From: Mesorhizobium onobrychidis
Lineage (GTDB): Bacteria > Pseudomonadota > Alphaproteobacteria > Rhizobiales > Rhizobiaceae
NCBI RefSeq assembly: GCF_024707545.1
Contig: NZ_CP062229.1
Location: forward strand, 3,825,501 to 3,889,500
Direction: 5' to 3'
DNA length: 64,000 nt
The position numbers and the translations under genes are program-made. This document shows, piece after piece, positions 8,787-17,476 of the stretch. Under the pieces are notes generated by a model. The model searched no databases, was not told the DNA's origin, and saw only the letters and a program-made list of their open reading frames with translations. How positions within the stretch are numbered: position 1 is the stretch's first letter; each line of letters opens with the position of its first letter.

Positions 8787-9002
8787 CTATGACCCTGTGA
8801 CGGCCGGACATGATGGCAAAGTCCGCGACGCCGACGCCGACGCCGATACGGTCTCGGGTGATGGACCGCTTGAACAAAAGACCGAGTCGGATTGGGTCGC
8901 AGTCAGAAATCCCCATGAGGTCTCGGACGACAAGAGGGCCAGCCCTAGGGCCGCGGCCAAGAACACTGCGGGAAGGCCGAACAGAAGCTTGCGCGACATC
9001 AT
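8787..9002 (-). CDS. Possible small secreted protein, perhaps frameshifted
   Basis: Starts MMSRKLLFGLPAVFLAAALG, a good Sec signal peptide (positive end, hydrophobic core), then becomes a Ser-rich tail of low quality. Another minus-strand frame continues with plausible sequence from about 8880, so the gene may be broken. No family recognised. Confidence 0.3.
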   Translation of the reverse strand: MMSRKLLFGLPAVFLAAALGLALLSSETSWGFLTATQSDSVFCSSGPSPETVSASASASRTLPSCPAVTGS

Positions 9003-9237
9003 TGTCCCAACCTCACACGCCGGTGTTGATATGGAACAGGTCTTTGCGCCCGGCATGCCTGAAGCTATGGGAGCAAGAACTGTGCCACGCTTGCCCCGAT
9101 TTCCCGCCGGACTAATCTTAGCCGATGCCGCCTAAGCCGGCGCACGTAGGCGTCCTGTAATGGGTCAATACGCCTTGGCACCGCGATTGCATGGTCAGCT
9201 ACGCCGGGTGTTGGGACCGGCATTGGGGCGATGGGGG

Positions 9238-9272
9238 CCTCGCCGCTTCGCGAATGGAGCGGCGAGGTTTTT
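9238..9272 (+). terminator. Rho-independent terminator-like hairpin
   Basis: A perfect 10-bp stem (CCTCGCCGCT / AGCGGCGAGG) with a 10-base loop, followed directly by TTTTT. No clear plus-strand gene ends just before it within 800 bases, so the transcript it serves is unknown, possibly a small RNA. Confidence 0.6.
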
Positions 9273-9402
9273 CATTCAGCCATCAGCCTCTAAGGCGGCT
9301 CGACAGCCGATCCGGAGTGACGAGAGGCCGCCAAGATAATCCTGCACATCGATCCTGAGAAAGACCCCGAGCGGGGGCGGCTGTCTTCCCCGAGTTCTCC
9401 CG

Positions 9403-9603
9403 CTACCGGTTGACCAGCCACAGAATAATCGAGAGCACGATGCTGATCAGGATCCCGGTGGCGATCGGAACATAGAACGTGAAGTTCTCACGCTCGATCA
9501 CGATGTCACCAGGCAGTCGGCCAAGGCCGATCCGTGACAACCACGGCCACAATAGGCCCACTGCAACTATGATGAGACCAACGACAATCAGGGTTCGCGA
9601 CAT
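9403..9603 (-). CDS. DUF2905 membrane protein
   Basis: 66 residues with two membrane helices (residues about 4-20 and 43-63) separated by GRLPGDIVIERENFTFYVPI, the hallmark of the DUF2905 family. Full length. The family's function is unknown; proteins are in the inner membrane. It is isolated, with no operon partner. Confidence 0.9.
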   Translation of the reverse strand: MSRTLIVVGLIIVAVGLLWPWLSRIGLGRLPGDIVIERENFTFYVPIATGILISIVLSIILWLVNR

Positions 9604-9736
9604 GGGGATGCCAGAAACAATTAGCGCGGGGACAGAGCACTAGCAGAATCCCGTTATGTTCACTGAAACAAAAGCCGGATCGGGGCCGTTTGCAATCTGC
9701 CAGACGTCCCACACTCTGGCGACTCCAGTAGACCCT

Positions 9737-9764
9737 CCCGCTGGCTTCGGCCGGCGGGCTTTTG
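9737..9764 (+). terminator. Terminator-like hairpin
   Basis: Nine-pair stem CCCGCTGGC / GCCGGCGGG (one wobble pair) closed by a TTCG tetraloop and followed by C and TTTTG. It lies between two minus-strand genes, so it would end a plus-strand transcript. Confidence 0.5.
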
Positions 9765-9843
9765 TTCCGCCTCGCTCCTCGATGAGGGACATTTCTGCCG
9801 GCGCGCTGTGGCCAGCGCGGCGGCAGCACAGGCGAGCCGCCCT

Positions 9844-10266
9844 TCAGTGGTGATGGGCGGAAACCTTCTTGACGTATTCGGACACCAGTTCCGTCGGTGC
9901 CGACTGACTGACGTCGCCGACGCTAAGGATGCCGACCATCCGCATATTCTTGTTGATCACCGGCAACCTACGGATTTTCAGTTCTTCCATGTGCCGTACG
10001 GCCTTGGCCAGATCGTCGTCTTCGCGGCAGCAGTGAATGCCGGCCGTCATGACATCGCGCGCCGTTGCGGTGCGGCTGTCGAAACCATCCTCCGCCAGTC
10101 CTTTGCAGACAATATCGCGGTCGGTCACCATTCCGATCAGTCGGTCGTTCTCTCCGATGGGAATCGACCCGATATCCTGGGCTCGCATCATTTTCGCCAG
10201 TTCGGTTACAGCGGTTTCGGGGCTGACCCAGTCGACACCCTTATGCATTGCGTCTTTGACTTTCAT
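9844..10266 (-). CDS. CBS-domain pair protein
   Basis: 140 residues holding two CBS motifs (about 7-62 and 72-128), each with the characteristic T/S-x-x-D near its end (GMVTDRDIV, GILSVGDVS). The start has GGGAGG upstream. CBS pairs bind adenosyl nucleotides such as AMP or NADH and act as energy or redox sensors. The stand-alone form with an HHH end is common in rhizobia; its partner is unknown. Confidence 0.9.
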   Translation of the reverse strand: MKVKDAMHKGVDWVSPETAVTELAKMMRAQDIGSIPIGENDRLIGMVTDRDIVCKGLAEDGFDSRTATARDVMTAGIHCCREDDDLAKAVRHMEELKIRRLPVINKNMRMVGILSVGDVSQSAPTELVSEYVKKVSAHHH

Positions 10267-10476
10267 GGCGGACCTCCCTTGCTGGGGTTGGAGAATGTCC
10301 CCTCTGTCCCATGTTACCGCGGACGGGGCTTGGCTGCCAGAGTTCGTTCCTCCTGCCGACAGAACAGCGAGTACGAACGAATGTTCCGCTTGGCATTTCA
10401 GTAACAGCTAACGGAACGGAAACAGCTCTGCGATATTGATTCAAATTCGAGTTGCGGGGAGTTCCGATGCGTAAGC

Positions 10477-10629
10477 GAAGGCGAGCTGCAGGTCACTGCC
10501 GGGGACATGGAATTCACGGCCAAGGAAGGCGACGTGTGGAGCTGCGGCAAGGGTAGCACGAAGGAGGCTGCTACAAACAACGGAACGGTCGTCGCAGTGA
10601 TGCGGGTGATTAACCTGAAGGCTGCATAA
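10477..10629 (+). pseudogene. Cupin-like C-terminal remnant
   Basis: An open frame ending at 10629 reads EGELQVTAGDMEFTAKEGDV and ends VVAVMRVINLKAA, which resembles the second motif of a small cupin protein. The N-terminal half of the cupin barrel is absent upstream. An internal ATG would give only 40 residues. I read it as a gene fragment. Confidence 0.5.
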
Positions 10630-10733
10630 AGCCAGGCACCCCCAACGGCCGAGGCGCTTGCCCAGTTAGGACATCGGCCGCCGGATATATCTTTCAGCCG
10701 ACGGAACGTTAGTGCCCGCCGGGTGTTATCACC

Positions 10734-10813
10734 ATGATCCCCGCATAGGGATCATAAAGGGCCTTGTCCCCTCTTGGCCCCAGTTTGAGTCCGCTGTCTC
10801 CCCGACAGCGGAC
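10734..10813. repeat. Two consecutive perfect hairpins
   Basis: ATGATCCC / GGGATCAT (10734-10755, six-base loop) and GTCCGCTGTC / GACAGCGGAC (10789-10813, five-base loop), 33 bases apart. Neither is followed by a T run. They could be transcript-end structures for the minus-strand gene at 10858-11043 or protein-binding palindromes. Confidence 0.45.
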
Positions 10814-10857
10814 CCGACGCATTCAGTGGCATCCTCTAAACGCAAATGCCCAATGAC

Positions 10858-11043
10858 TTAGCTGCCTCCTGCTTGACTGAATACAACCGTGCCGTCGTCT
10901 TTGCGTACTTCCACTGCTACGATACCGTGATCCTGCTTTCCAGGGAATGTCGCCAGCGCGTGATCTCTTGCGCCCTTCTCGGCATCGAAGGGCGTCTTTT
11001 CAACGATGCCCTGTTTCCCGTACCAAATCACCGTGAAGCCCAC
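10858..11043 (-). CDS. Small hypothetical protein
   Basis: 61 residues from a GTG at 11043 with AAGGGAG ten bases upstream. It alternates beta-type segments and one helix (FTVIWYGKQGIVEKTPF, DHALATFPGKQDHGIVAVEV), consistent with a compact alpha/beta protein seen as a short conserved rhizobial family. Longer upstream reading is possible but poor. Function unknown. Confidence 0.5.
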   Translation of the reverse strand: MGFTVIWYGKQGIVEKTPFDAEKGARDHALATFPGKQDHGIVAVEVRKDDGTVVFSQAGGS

Positions 11044-11176
11044 CGCTGCGACGCTCCCTTTAAAGGCGGCTTCATTTGCGCCCCGGCTTGGGGCGGGCCT
11101 ACCTAGCCGCCACTTTCTATTCCGCCGGCAGCTCTTTTGAGCCTCGACCCAAGCCCGGCCGCGGCTCTCAAGCGCA

Positions 11177-11425
11177 TCATCCGGGCCGCTTTCGCTCATA
11201 CTCGGCGTCACCTGCATCGCGAGCCTCTTTTATTCCTCGGAACCGATCGCGAAGCTCAGCGCCCAGCACATGAACCGAATAGATGCCTGAATTGGTGTAG
11301 GTGTGGTTCTTGTGCTTAACAATGACCGCAACCTGTTCGCCGCCGACAAGTCCGTGCGAAATGCGGGCATGCCCATGCGGCTCCCATTGAATCGACAATT
11401 GCGCTTCCCGACCCATGTTCCTCAT
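11177..11425 (-). CDS. Small hypothetical protein
   Basis: 82 residues from the ATG at 11425; a TTG at 11494 would give 105. It contains a beta-rich region (EQVAVIVKHKNHTYTNSGIY) and a charged C-terminus. No domain recognised and no strong ribosome site. Confidence 0.4.
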   Translation of the reverse strand: MRNMGREAQLSIQWEPHGHARISHGLVGGEQVAVIVKHKNHTYTNSGIYSVHVLGAELRDRFRGIKEARDAGDAEYERKRPG

Positions 11426-11834
11426 ATCGACAGGATGCGCGCCGATACGAGTACGCGCAAGCGTTGCTCTCACAGCGGTGCTTGACGATTTCAACGGAGG
11501 AAAATAGCTGGCGCCGCCCGCTGGAGGTTGCCTGAAAGGCGCCGGCCAGGCGGAGTTGGTCGGAGTTTGAAAATCCTTGTGATCTAAAAATGTGCGCGTT
11601 GCACAACTTGCAACTTCGGGCCAAAGTGTAGGCGCCCCGAACGGGAGATAGGGTACAGCCTACCTCCCGCCCGCGGGCGTAGCGCCAACTGGTACTCGGG
11701 ATCTGTAGCCTCATCACTTGTCAGGCGACAGCTGCAGATCCCACCCAGCGCTTTTCAATGTACTGATTGCGGAAGACTCGCGCCTGCTGTGGCTGCCTTT
11801 TCCCACAAGCATTTTGTTCCCTTTTCGTTTCTCT

Positions 11835-11863
11835 TGTGGATAACGCCCCCGAATTGTGGATAA
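11835..11863. other. Pair of perfect DnaA boxes
   Basis: TGTGGATAA, the complement of the consensus DnaA box TTATCCACA, occurs at 11835-11843 and 11855-11863, exactly 20 bases apart and in the same orientation. They lie in a gene-free stretch (11426-11977) that otherwise shows nothing. Such spacing puts both on nearly the same helix face. They could mark an excised-element origin or a DnaA-regulated promoter; neither is shown. Confidence 0.5.
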
Positions 11864-11977
11864 GGCTCGGCTCGTGAGACTATAGGGCGCTGAACCTGCT
11901 CAACAGAAAGCAGGCAGATCATGAACCGCCGCACGCGGCGCCTATGTCGGGCGGGTAGTTACGCCCGTGGAGCCTTC

Positions 11978-12175
11978 CTAGGCGCTGTCGCTGGCTAGCG
12001 CCTTCTTCATATCTTCCAAGGTCGTCACGCCCTGACCGAATAGCGCCTGGACGCGGCTTGCTAGGTTCTCGCGCTCCACACTGTCGGGCGGGATGCCTAT
12101 GGTCTGGCAGTGCTCGTCAAGCGCTCTGGTGATGATAGATAGCTGGTCTGGGTCGACTGTACCAAGGAACGGCAT
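11978..12175 (-). CDS. Small conserved hypothetical protein
   Basis: 65 residues starting MPFLGTVDPDQLSIITRALD at 12175; upstream extension to 12214 is less likely. It is helical and acidic, ending in a segment GQGVTTLEDMKKAL. Similar short proteins are common in Mesorhizobium-type genomes, function unknown. Confidence 0.6.
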   Translation of the reverse strand: MPFLGTVDPDQLSIITRALDEHCQTIGIPPDSVERENLASRVQALFGQGVTTLEDMKKALASDSA

Positions 12176-12302
12176 TTGACACCTCACAAAGGCGAAAGCG
12201 CTGTCCTCTTTCAATCATCCGTATGCCTCTCAGAGAGCGGATGACCATTTCAAAATAAATCGCTCCAAAAACTTCGCAACAAAAATTATGTGACGAGGGA
12301 GT

Positions 12303-12570
12303 GTGTATGAATCCGTACCGATCTGTCAGAAGCGCGGCGCCGATGTCGAGACGGTAGTGGTCGCAAGACGCTTCGTCTGTAGTGCACCGCTCTGTCGACG
12401 ACGGATATTTGCCGAACGGTTTGATGACGGGGTTGTCGCGGAGAGATCCCGCCGGACCTCGTGTCTGGAATGTGTCGTTCACCATTTGGGGCTGGCGCTC
12501 GGCGGCAGGCCGGCCGCGAGCATTGCCAAGCGGCTGATGGCGCCGGTCAGCAATGATACTCTGTTGCGAC
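12303..12570 (+). mobile_element. ISL3-family transposase remnant, N-terminal piece
   Basis: The plus strand reads ARRFVCSAPLCRRRIFAERF and then LGLALGGRPAASIAKRL, ending PVSNDTLLR. This is the zinc-finger and helix-turn-helix region of ISL3 transposases, which move their IS by cut-and-paste. It has no start codon in frame with a ribosome site and breaks off near 12568, where it meets an inverted piece of the same transposase. Confidence 0.7.
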
Positions 12571-12720
12571 CTGGATCGCGTGCGGCAACGCCTTCGCCGC
12601 CGCTTCGCCATAACCGCCGCCGCGGTCACGTGCGATTGTTCCGATCTCCTGATGATCGGTGAGCCATGCATGATTCCGGTGATCGGCGGCTTCACTACGT
12701 CTTGTGCGGTAGACCGGCGT
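12547..12720 (-). mobile_element. ISL3-family transposase remnant, inverted internal piece
   Basis: On the minus strand the frame reads WLTDHQEIGTIARDRGGGYG and EAAAKALPHAIQVA, the DDE-domain segment of ISL3 transposases around a catalytic Asp. It abuts the N-terminal piece in opposite orientation, so the IS has been rearranged by inversion and deletion. The rest of the transposase and terminal repeats are not seen. Confidence 0.7.
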
Positions 12721-12749
12721 CGCGCCACACCGGCACACTGGCCTGGCGC

Positions 12750-13718
12750 CTATACGGCCTTCAGCCGCAGATCGCCAATTTCGGTGTGCGACTTGAACCA
12801 GGCATATGTCAGCTCCAGGCCTGCACGAAGCGTATACTTTGGTCGCCATCCGGTTGCGAACAGCTTGCTGACGTCCATCAGCTTGCAAGGTGTCCCGTCT
12901 GGCTTTGCCGAGTCCGTCTGGATCTCACCCGTGAAGCCAATGACGTCGGCGATAAGCATTGCGAGGTCCAGGATGGAGATATCCTGGCCCGAACCGACAT
13001 TGAGGTGGCCGTCGGCAGAGTAAGTCTTGAGCATGTGGACAATGGCGTCGGCGGCATCGTCCACGTGGAGGAATTCGCGTCTCGGTCTGCCGGACCCCCA
13101 GATCGTCAGGCTCGGTTCTCTCCCGATCTTCGCGTCGTGGGTCCTGCGCATGAGTGCGGGGACAACGTGGCTATTCTCCGGGTCGAAGTTGTCGCCTGGA
13201 CCGTATAGGTTACAGGGCATTGCCGAAACATAATCGGCACCGTACTGGCGGCGGTAGGCCTGACACAGCTTGAGACCGGCGATCTTGGCGATAGCGTACC
13301 ACTCGTTGGTGGGTTCCAAGGGGCCTGTGAGAAGCGCGTCTTCCCGGATCGGCTGTGGCGCCAGCTTCGGGTAGATGCAGGATGAGCCCAAGAACAACAG
13401 TCTGTCGACGTCACACCGGAACGCGGCGTGGATGACATTCGTTTCGATCAGCAAGTTGTCGAGCAGGAAATCGGCCGGATAGCGATCGTTGGCGAGAATC
13501 CCGCCGACCTTTGCGGCTGCAAGGACCACGGCGTCGGGCCTGGTTTCTGTCATCCAGCGATGCACGGCGTCCTGATTTCGAAGGTCGAGAACGTCGCGCG
13601 GAGCCATTAGGACCTCGCAGTTTTCCTCCTCCAATCGCCGCGCCACAGCCGAGCCGACCATGCCGCGGTGGCCAGCCACGAATATCCGTTTTGCGTCGAG
13701 CCGATAAGTGTAGTCCAT
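12750..13718 (-). CDS. fcl: GDP-L-fucose synthase-like epimerase/reductase
   Basis: 322 residues, full length. A Rossmann GxxGxxG motif ([10 protein letters not shown]), catalytic Ser in SSCIYP and the YxxxK pair in [10 protein letters not shown] mark an extended SDR of the GDP-fucose synthase family (Fcl, WcaG, NolK). These enzymes convert GDP-4-keto-6-deoxymannose to GDP-L-fucose with NADPH. It lies 15 bases after gmd on the same strand. With heptose genes nearby, it may instead reduce a GDP-4-keto-6-deoxyheptose, as in Campylobacter capsule loci. The exact substrate cannot be read from sequence. Confidence 0.85.
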   Translation of the reverse strand: MDYTYRLDAKRIFVAGHRGMVGSAVARRLEEENCEVLMAPRDVLDLRNQDAVHRWMTETRPDAVVLAAAKVGGILANDRYPADFLLDNLLIETNVIHAAFRCDVDRLLFLGSSCIYPKLAPQPIREDALLTGPLEPTNEWYAIAKIAGLKLCQAYRRQYGADYVSAMPCNLYGPGDNFDPENSHVVPALMRRTHDAKIGREPSLTIWGSGRPRREFLHVDDAADAIVHMLKTYSADGHLNVGSGQDISILDLAMLIADVIGFTGEIQTDSAKPDGTPCKLMDVSKLFATGWRPKYTLRAGLELTYAWFKSHTEIGDLRLKAV

Positions 13719-13733
13719 GACCGGTGGCCCTCT

Positions 13734-14804
13734 CTAGACGCTACTGTCCATGTGCCAGCTCTCTCGCTCCAGACGTTTCAGATCGGCGGCCACCATTTCC
13801 GCCACGAGGTCGCTGAACGTCGTCTTAGGCGACCAGCCGAGCTTTGAGCGGGCTTTCGCCGGATTTCCCATCAGGAGATCGACGTCCGTCGGACGGAAAT
13901 GGCGTGGGTCGACTCGGACGAGGATCTCTCCTGTCTTGCCATCCCGGCCGATCTCGTCCACCCCCTTACCTTGCCAGACGATGACGCGGCCGACTGCCCG
14001 AAAGGCACGTTCCACGAACTCGCGCACCGAATGGGTTTCGCCCGTGGCGAGGACGAAGTCGTCAGGCTCGGCGTGCAGAAGAATCCGCCACATGCCCTCC
14101 ACATAGTCGCGAGCATGCCCCCAGTCGCGTTTCGCGTCCAGATTTCCAAGATAGAGGGTGGACTGAAAGCCTCGCTCGATACCTGCAACCGCACGTGTGA
14201 TCTTGCGGGTCACAAACGTCTCGCCGCGCGTGGGGCCTTCATGATTAAACAGTATGCCATTGGAAGCGAACATTCCGTACGCTTCACGGTAATTGATCGT
14301 GATCCAATAGGCATAGAGTTTGGCCGCCGCATAGGGAGAGCGCGGGTAGAACGGCGTCTTCTCCGTCTGAGGCACCTCCTGGACTTTGCCGAACAGCTCG
14401 GAGGTTGACGCTTGATAGAAGCGCACCCGCTCTTCCATCTTCAGGATGCGTATGGCTTCAAGCAGCCTGAGTGTGCCAAGGGCATCGGCGTTGCCGGTAT
14501 ATTCCGGCGTCTCGAAGCTTACCTGGACATGGCTTTGGGCCGCAAGATTGTAGATTTCGGTAGGGCGCGTCTCCTGAATGATGCGAATGAGATTGGTCGC
14601 ATCGGTCAGGTCGGCGTAGTGGAGAAAGAAGCGTGCGTCCGGTTCGTGCGGATCGACGTAGATGTCGTCGATGCGTTCGGTATTGAAGGAGGAGGATCTG
14701 CGTTTCAGTCCGTGGACAGTATAGCCTTTCTCCAGCAGCAGTCTGGCAAGGTAGGCACCGTCCTGACCGGTCACACCAGTTATGAGCGCAATGCGATCTG
14801 TCAT
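13734..14804 (-). CDS. gmd: GDP-mannose (or GDP-heptose) 4,6-dehydratase
   Basis: 356 residues from the ATG at 14804; an upstream in-frame extension reads through repeat DNA and is rejected. It has the NADP motif TGVTGQDG, the catalytic STSE, and YAAAK, all as in GMD enzymes, which dehydrate GDP-mannose to the 4-keto-6-deoxy sugar in the cytoplasm. Campylobacter and Yersinia homologues (DmhA/WcbK) do the same to GDP-heptose. Because this locus carries a full GDP-heptose set, that alternative substrate is a serious option. Confidence 0.9.
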   Translation of the reverse strand: MTDRIALITGVTGQDGAYLARLLLEKGYTVHGLKRRSSSFNTERIDDIYVDPHEPDARFFLHYADLTDATNLIRIIQETRPTEIYNLAAQSHVQVSFETPEYTGNADALGTLRLLEAIRILKMEERVRFYQASTSELFGKVQEVPQTEKTPFYPRSPYAAAKLYAYWITINYREAYGMFASNGILFNHEGPTRGETFVTRKITRAVAGIERGFQSTLYLGNLDAKRDWGHARDYVEGMWRILLHAEPDDFVLATGETHSVREFVERAFRAVGRVIVWQGKGVDEIGRDGKTGEILVRVDPRHFRPTDVDLLMGNPAKARSKLGWSPKTTFSDLVAEMVAADLKRLERESWHMDSSV

Positions 14805-15267
14805 CGTGCCCCATCCAATCGTTGAGGGCTGTGGTGGCGCCGTCGACCGACGGTCCGCCCCCGCACTCCTCAAATGAAAGGCGAAAGCGCTTTGTTCGAC
14901 CAGAGTGTCATTGTGGGAGGCACGCCAGCAAAGGAGGTAATCCCCACCGCTCAATGCCCGTCACAGCTACTTCCCGTGCGTCCCCTTTCTGCTTGGCTAG
15001 CCTCGTCGGACGTAGCCGCCCTGCCGCGAGCCGTCAGTTCACAAGCGCTTGCGCCACCGCTTCTCCGCGAGCTGCTTGCCGCCCATGCTGCCGTCGGCAA
15101 TGCCGAACATGTGGGTCGTCTGACCAGTGCGGCGCGGGCCATGCCGGCTGAGAAACGTTCGCGTCCAGCCTGCATCTCGGGTCACCTGGCAAGCGTGGCG
15201 TCGGGGCGCTTGTTGCCGACGATCCCCGCCACCGACGGCGGCTTGTCGAAAGTTCTCGTAAGGCTTG
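14805..15267. other. Intergenic stretch with one dispersed repeat
   Basis: No convincing gene between gmd and the FkbM gene. A plus-strand frame is open but has no ribosome site and starts inside repeat DNA. The repeat copy at 14901-14970 is described separately. The gmd promoter should lie here. Confidence 0.5.
14901..14970 (+). repeat. Dispersed repeat, copy A
   Basis: Begins CAGAGTGTCATTGTGG and carries AGGAGGTAATC about 30 bases in. It matches copy B at 16121-16192 with a few substitutions and one inserted A. The two flank the FkbM gene in direct orientation. Confidence 0.7.
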
Positions 15268-16026
15268 TTATCGCGTCAGCAAAAATGACAATTCGTGGCC
15301 CGCAGGAGAAACATGGAACAGGGTGTACCCCTGGCCCTTTATCGCTTCCACTGTTCGGTAGGTTTGTTCCACCGGAGTGCGGTGCCACCAGTGGTGAAAC
15401 TCGACGAGAATCTGTCTCGGTAAGACATCAGATCCAAGCACCTCTGGAAGGACGTCGTGCTCTGCCCCCTCAACGTCGAGTTTCAGGACATCGATAGTTG
15501 CCAGTCCGAGCATATCCAGGATAGTAGAGTAACGCCTCACGTTGCAGACAATGCTCTTGCCTGTAACCATCTTCGTGGAAAAATTGCTGCGTGTATCACC
15601 TTCGGACACAGCAAACGTCTGCTCCCCGTCGAAATTAGATATTCCCAGGGGGTAGATCCGCACAGTGGGGGGTAATTCCTGAGCGGCAATCCAGTCAAGA
15701 CTGGCCGGAGTCGGATCAAACCCAAAGACCTTTGCGCCGAATACTTTGCTGATTTCCTGATCAAATGAAATGTCGTCCCCTAAGCCAAAGGAAAGAACAA
15801 TAGGGGAGGGAGTACCTAGAAGAGGCTCGACCGCAACCACCCAACCTCCATATACGGAGCCGAGTTTTTGTGTAGGAACAGAGCATTCGGGCCGGAGAAG
15901 ATGATCGAAGCCTAAGGCCGCTCTTACAACGCGCTTACAATACCGGAGCCAATCTGGATTGTGCATCAATAGTGCCTTTGGCTTATTTGTAGTAGCTGTT
16001 CCGCTTGACTGCGCCGTCCTCACCAT
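15268..16026 (-). CDS. FkbM-family methyltransferase
   Basis: 252 residues from the ATG at 16026 (a TTG at 16041 adds five). The SAM-binding region appears as VLSFGLGDDISFDQE and GAKVFGFDPTP, with IDVLKLDVEGAEHDVLPE, the typical FkbM signature. These enzymes O-methylate sugars or polyketides. In this setting it probably methylates a sugar of the polysaccharide. It lies alone between two copies of a dispersed repeat. Its codon use is somewhat less GC-rich than its neighbours, hinting at separate acquisition. Confidence 0.88.
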   Translation of the reverse strand: MVRTAQSSGTATTNKPKALLMHNPDWLRYCKRVVRAALGFDHLLRPECSVPTQKLGSVYGGWVVAVEPLLGTPSPIVLSFGLGDDISFDQEISKVFGAKVFGFDPTPASLDWIAAQELPPTVRIYPLGISNFDGEQTFAVSEGDTRSNFSTKMVTGKSIVCNVRRYSTILDMLGLATIDVLKLDVEGAEHDVLPEVLGSDVLPRQILVEFHHWWHRTPVEQTYRTVEAIKGQGYTLFHVSPAGHELSFLLTR

Positions 16027-16646
16027 GTCCAAAATGGACAAGAGCGCCAGATGGGTTCAGTCTGGCCTAACGCGGAGGGGCTATCGCCCTGTGAATTTTA
16101 CATCAATTCCCTCCCGCGATCAGAGTGTCATTGTGGCAGGCACTCCAGCAAAAGGAGGTAATCCGCATCGCTCGGCGTTCGTAACAGATGCTGCGGGAGC
16201 GTCGCCTTGGACTCGGCCAACGTCTTCGCCCCGCTGCATAGGAAGTAGCCGCCCCGCTGCGATCGCCGGCTCACGAGTCCCTACGCCGATGCCCCTGTCC
16301 GAGGGCTGCGTGCCGGCTACTTGCGGAGCCGAAGAAGTGGTGATCCTGTTCGTTGCGGAGCTGAACGCAGGGGAGGGCGGGCCTTCGCGGTTCGAACGAA
16401 ATTGACCCTGGGCTTCGCCGAGCGGAGCGATCGGGCTTTTTGAACAGCGGCCGCGCGACGTAGTGGGTACTCGAAATGGCAGAGGTAATAGGGCCAGTGG
16501 AAGCCGTATGGGGAGCCTTATCCAGCTGCCGGATGCATATTTTTTGATCCGTTGCATTGTGGTAATTCGCCGCTGTTGCGAACCCTTCAGCATGATTGTT
16601 GTTGCTTGGCCAAGATGACGTTTCCTGGCCGGCTTCACACCAGTTC
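16027..16646. other. Intergenic stretch with one dispersed repeat
   Basis: No credible gene. Long minus-strand frames start inside the PAP2 gene's other frame and are low quality. Contains repeat copy B at 16121-16192. Confidence 0.5.
16121..16192 (+). repeat. Dispersed repeat, copy B
   Basis: Partner of the copy at 14901-14970, same orientation, starting CAGAGTGTCATTGTGG. About four fifths of the aligned positions agree by eye. Two copies around one gene may reflect insertion of a gene cassette by recombination between repeats. Confidence 0.7.
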
Positions 16647-17435
16647 CTACTGGAGAAGCCCTTTGGCAAGTTCGCGCAAGTCCTGAAACGCAATAACAAG
16701 GTATGAGACCAGAAAGCTGCACAGATAGAAGCTTGGTGCGGCGCCGCGCTCCCACCGGAGAAACAAGGCGCCGAGTTCAAGGCTCGGGCGCGTTTGTGCT
16801 AGCCATGCCAGGGTCGCGGCCAAGGCGAGGCTACCCAGAGCATTGGTCGGGTAATGCAGCCCCAAGTAGACTCGCGCAAGCTCTATCACCAAGGTGCAGG
16901 CCAGGGCGAGGAGTCCGAGTTCGAAGCGAACGAGAAGAATGGCGATCGCTAAACCCGCGAACAGAACCGCTCGCTCACTGGGGAACCCGGGGCTGCCGGC
17001 GAACGGCGCTGAGCGCAGAACGGCAGCGTCGCCCAGAACCTCCGGGATATGAAGCCCAAGTGCGGCGTCAAAAATCGGCTTTGGCGTCGTCGGCAGAGTG
17101 CCCTGCAGGAAATGCGCGACGAGCGCCGCGAGGACAGCTGCGCAGACGCCGCTCACCAGCCTTGCCCTCGATTCCGGCCTGTCATGGGCGAACCAGCAAT
17201 ACCAAAGCAAGGACACAACTATAGCGCCCTCGGTTGTTGGGTAGACGGCACCGAAAGCGAGCCGGCTGGCGAAGGGCTGATTGCTCGCTACGGTGTTAAT
17301 GGCCTTTACGAGGGGCCTGTCGATCCAATTCGGGTTAAGGGCCAGGAAAGTCGTACCCACAAAGAGGAGGCAAAGCGCGGCGGCATGCTTCAGGTAATGG
17401 AAGTCGGATAGCGTTCGCGCCATCGGTTCGGCCAT
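16647..17435 (-). CDS. PAP2-type membrane protein with altered active site
   Basis: 262 residues from the ATG at 17435, which has AGGAGG upstream. Six or so hydrophobic helices indicate an inner-membrane phosphatase-like fold. The PAP2 motifs are recognisable but altered: the PS[GD]H motif reads FPSERA, so the catalytic His is Arg, and the third motif reads RVYLGLHYPTN. PAP2 enzymes usually dephosphorylate undecaprenyl diphosphate or lipid phosphates. Loss of that His suggests an inactive or repurposed protein. It ends the minus-strand polysaccharide operon. Confidence 0.75.
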   Translation of the reverse strand: MAEPMARTLSDFHYLKHAAALCLLFVGTTFLALNPNWIDRPLVKAINTVASNQPFASRLAFGAVYPTTEGAIVVSLLWYCWFAHDRPESRARLVSGVCAAVLAALVAHFLQGTLPTTPKPIFDAALGLHIPEVLGDAAVLRSAPFAGSPGFPSERAVLFAGLAIAILLVRFELGLLALACTLVIELARVYLGLHYPTNALGSLALAATLAWLAQTRPSLELGALFLRWERGAAPSFYLCSFLVSYLVIAFQDLRELAKGLLQ

Positions 17436-17476
17436 CTCGAACCTCCTCGGGCTCGGTCTGCGGAACATCCCGCTAA

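Noticed and set aside
12303..12662. Intact small zinc-finger gene
   Set aside because: Its sequence is the N-terminus of ISL3 transposase and stops matching at the inversion point.
12750..14804. Nodulation (nolK-type) fucose genes
   Set aside because: fcl and gmd can serve Nod-factor fucosylation, but no nod, nol or noe partners or nod-box are visible; the polysaccharide context explains them better.
13734..14954. Longer 406-residue Gmd
   Set aside because: The extra 50 residues translate dispersed repeat DNA; the ATG at 14804 begins right at the NADP motif.
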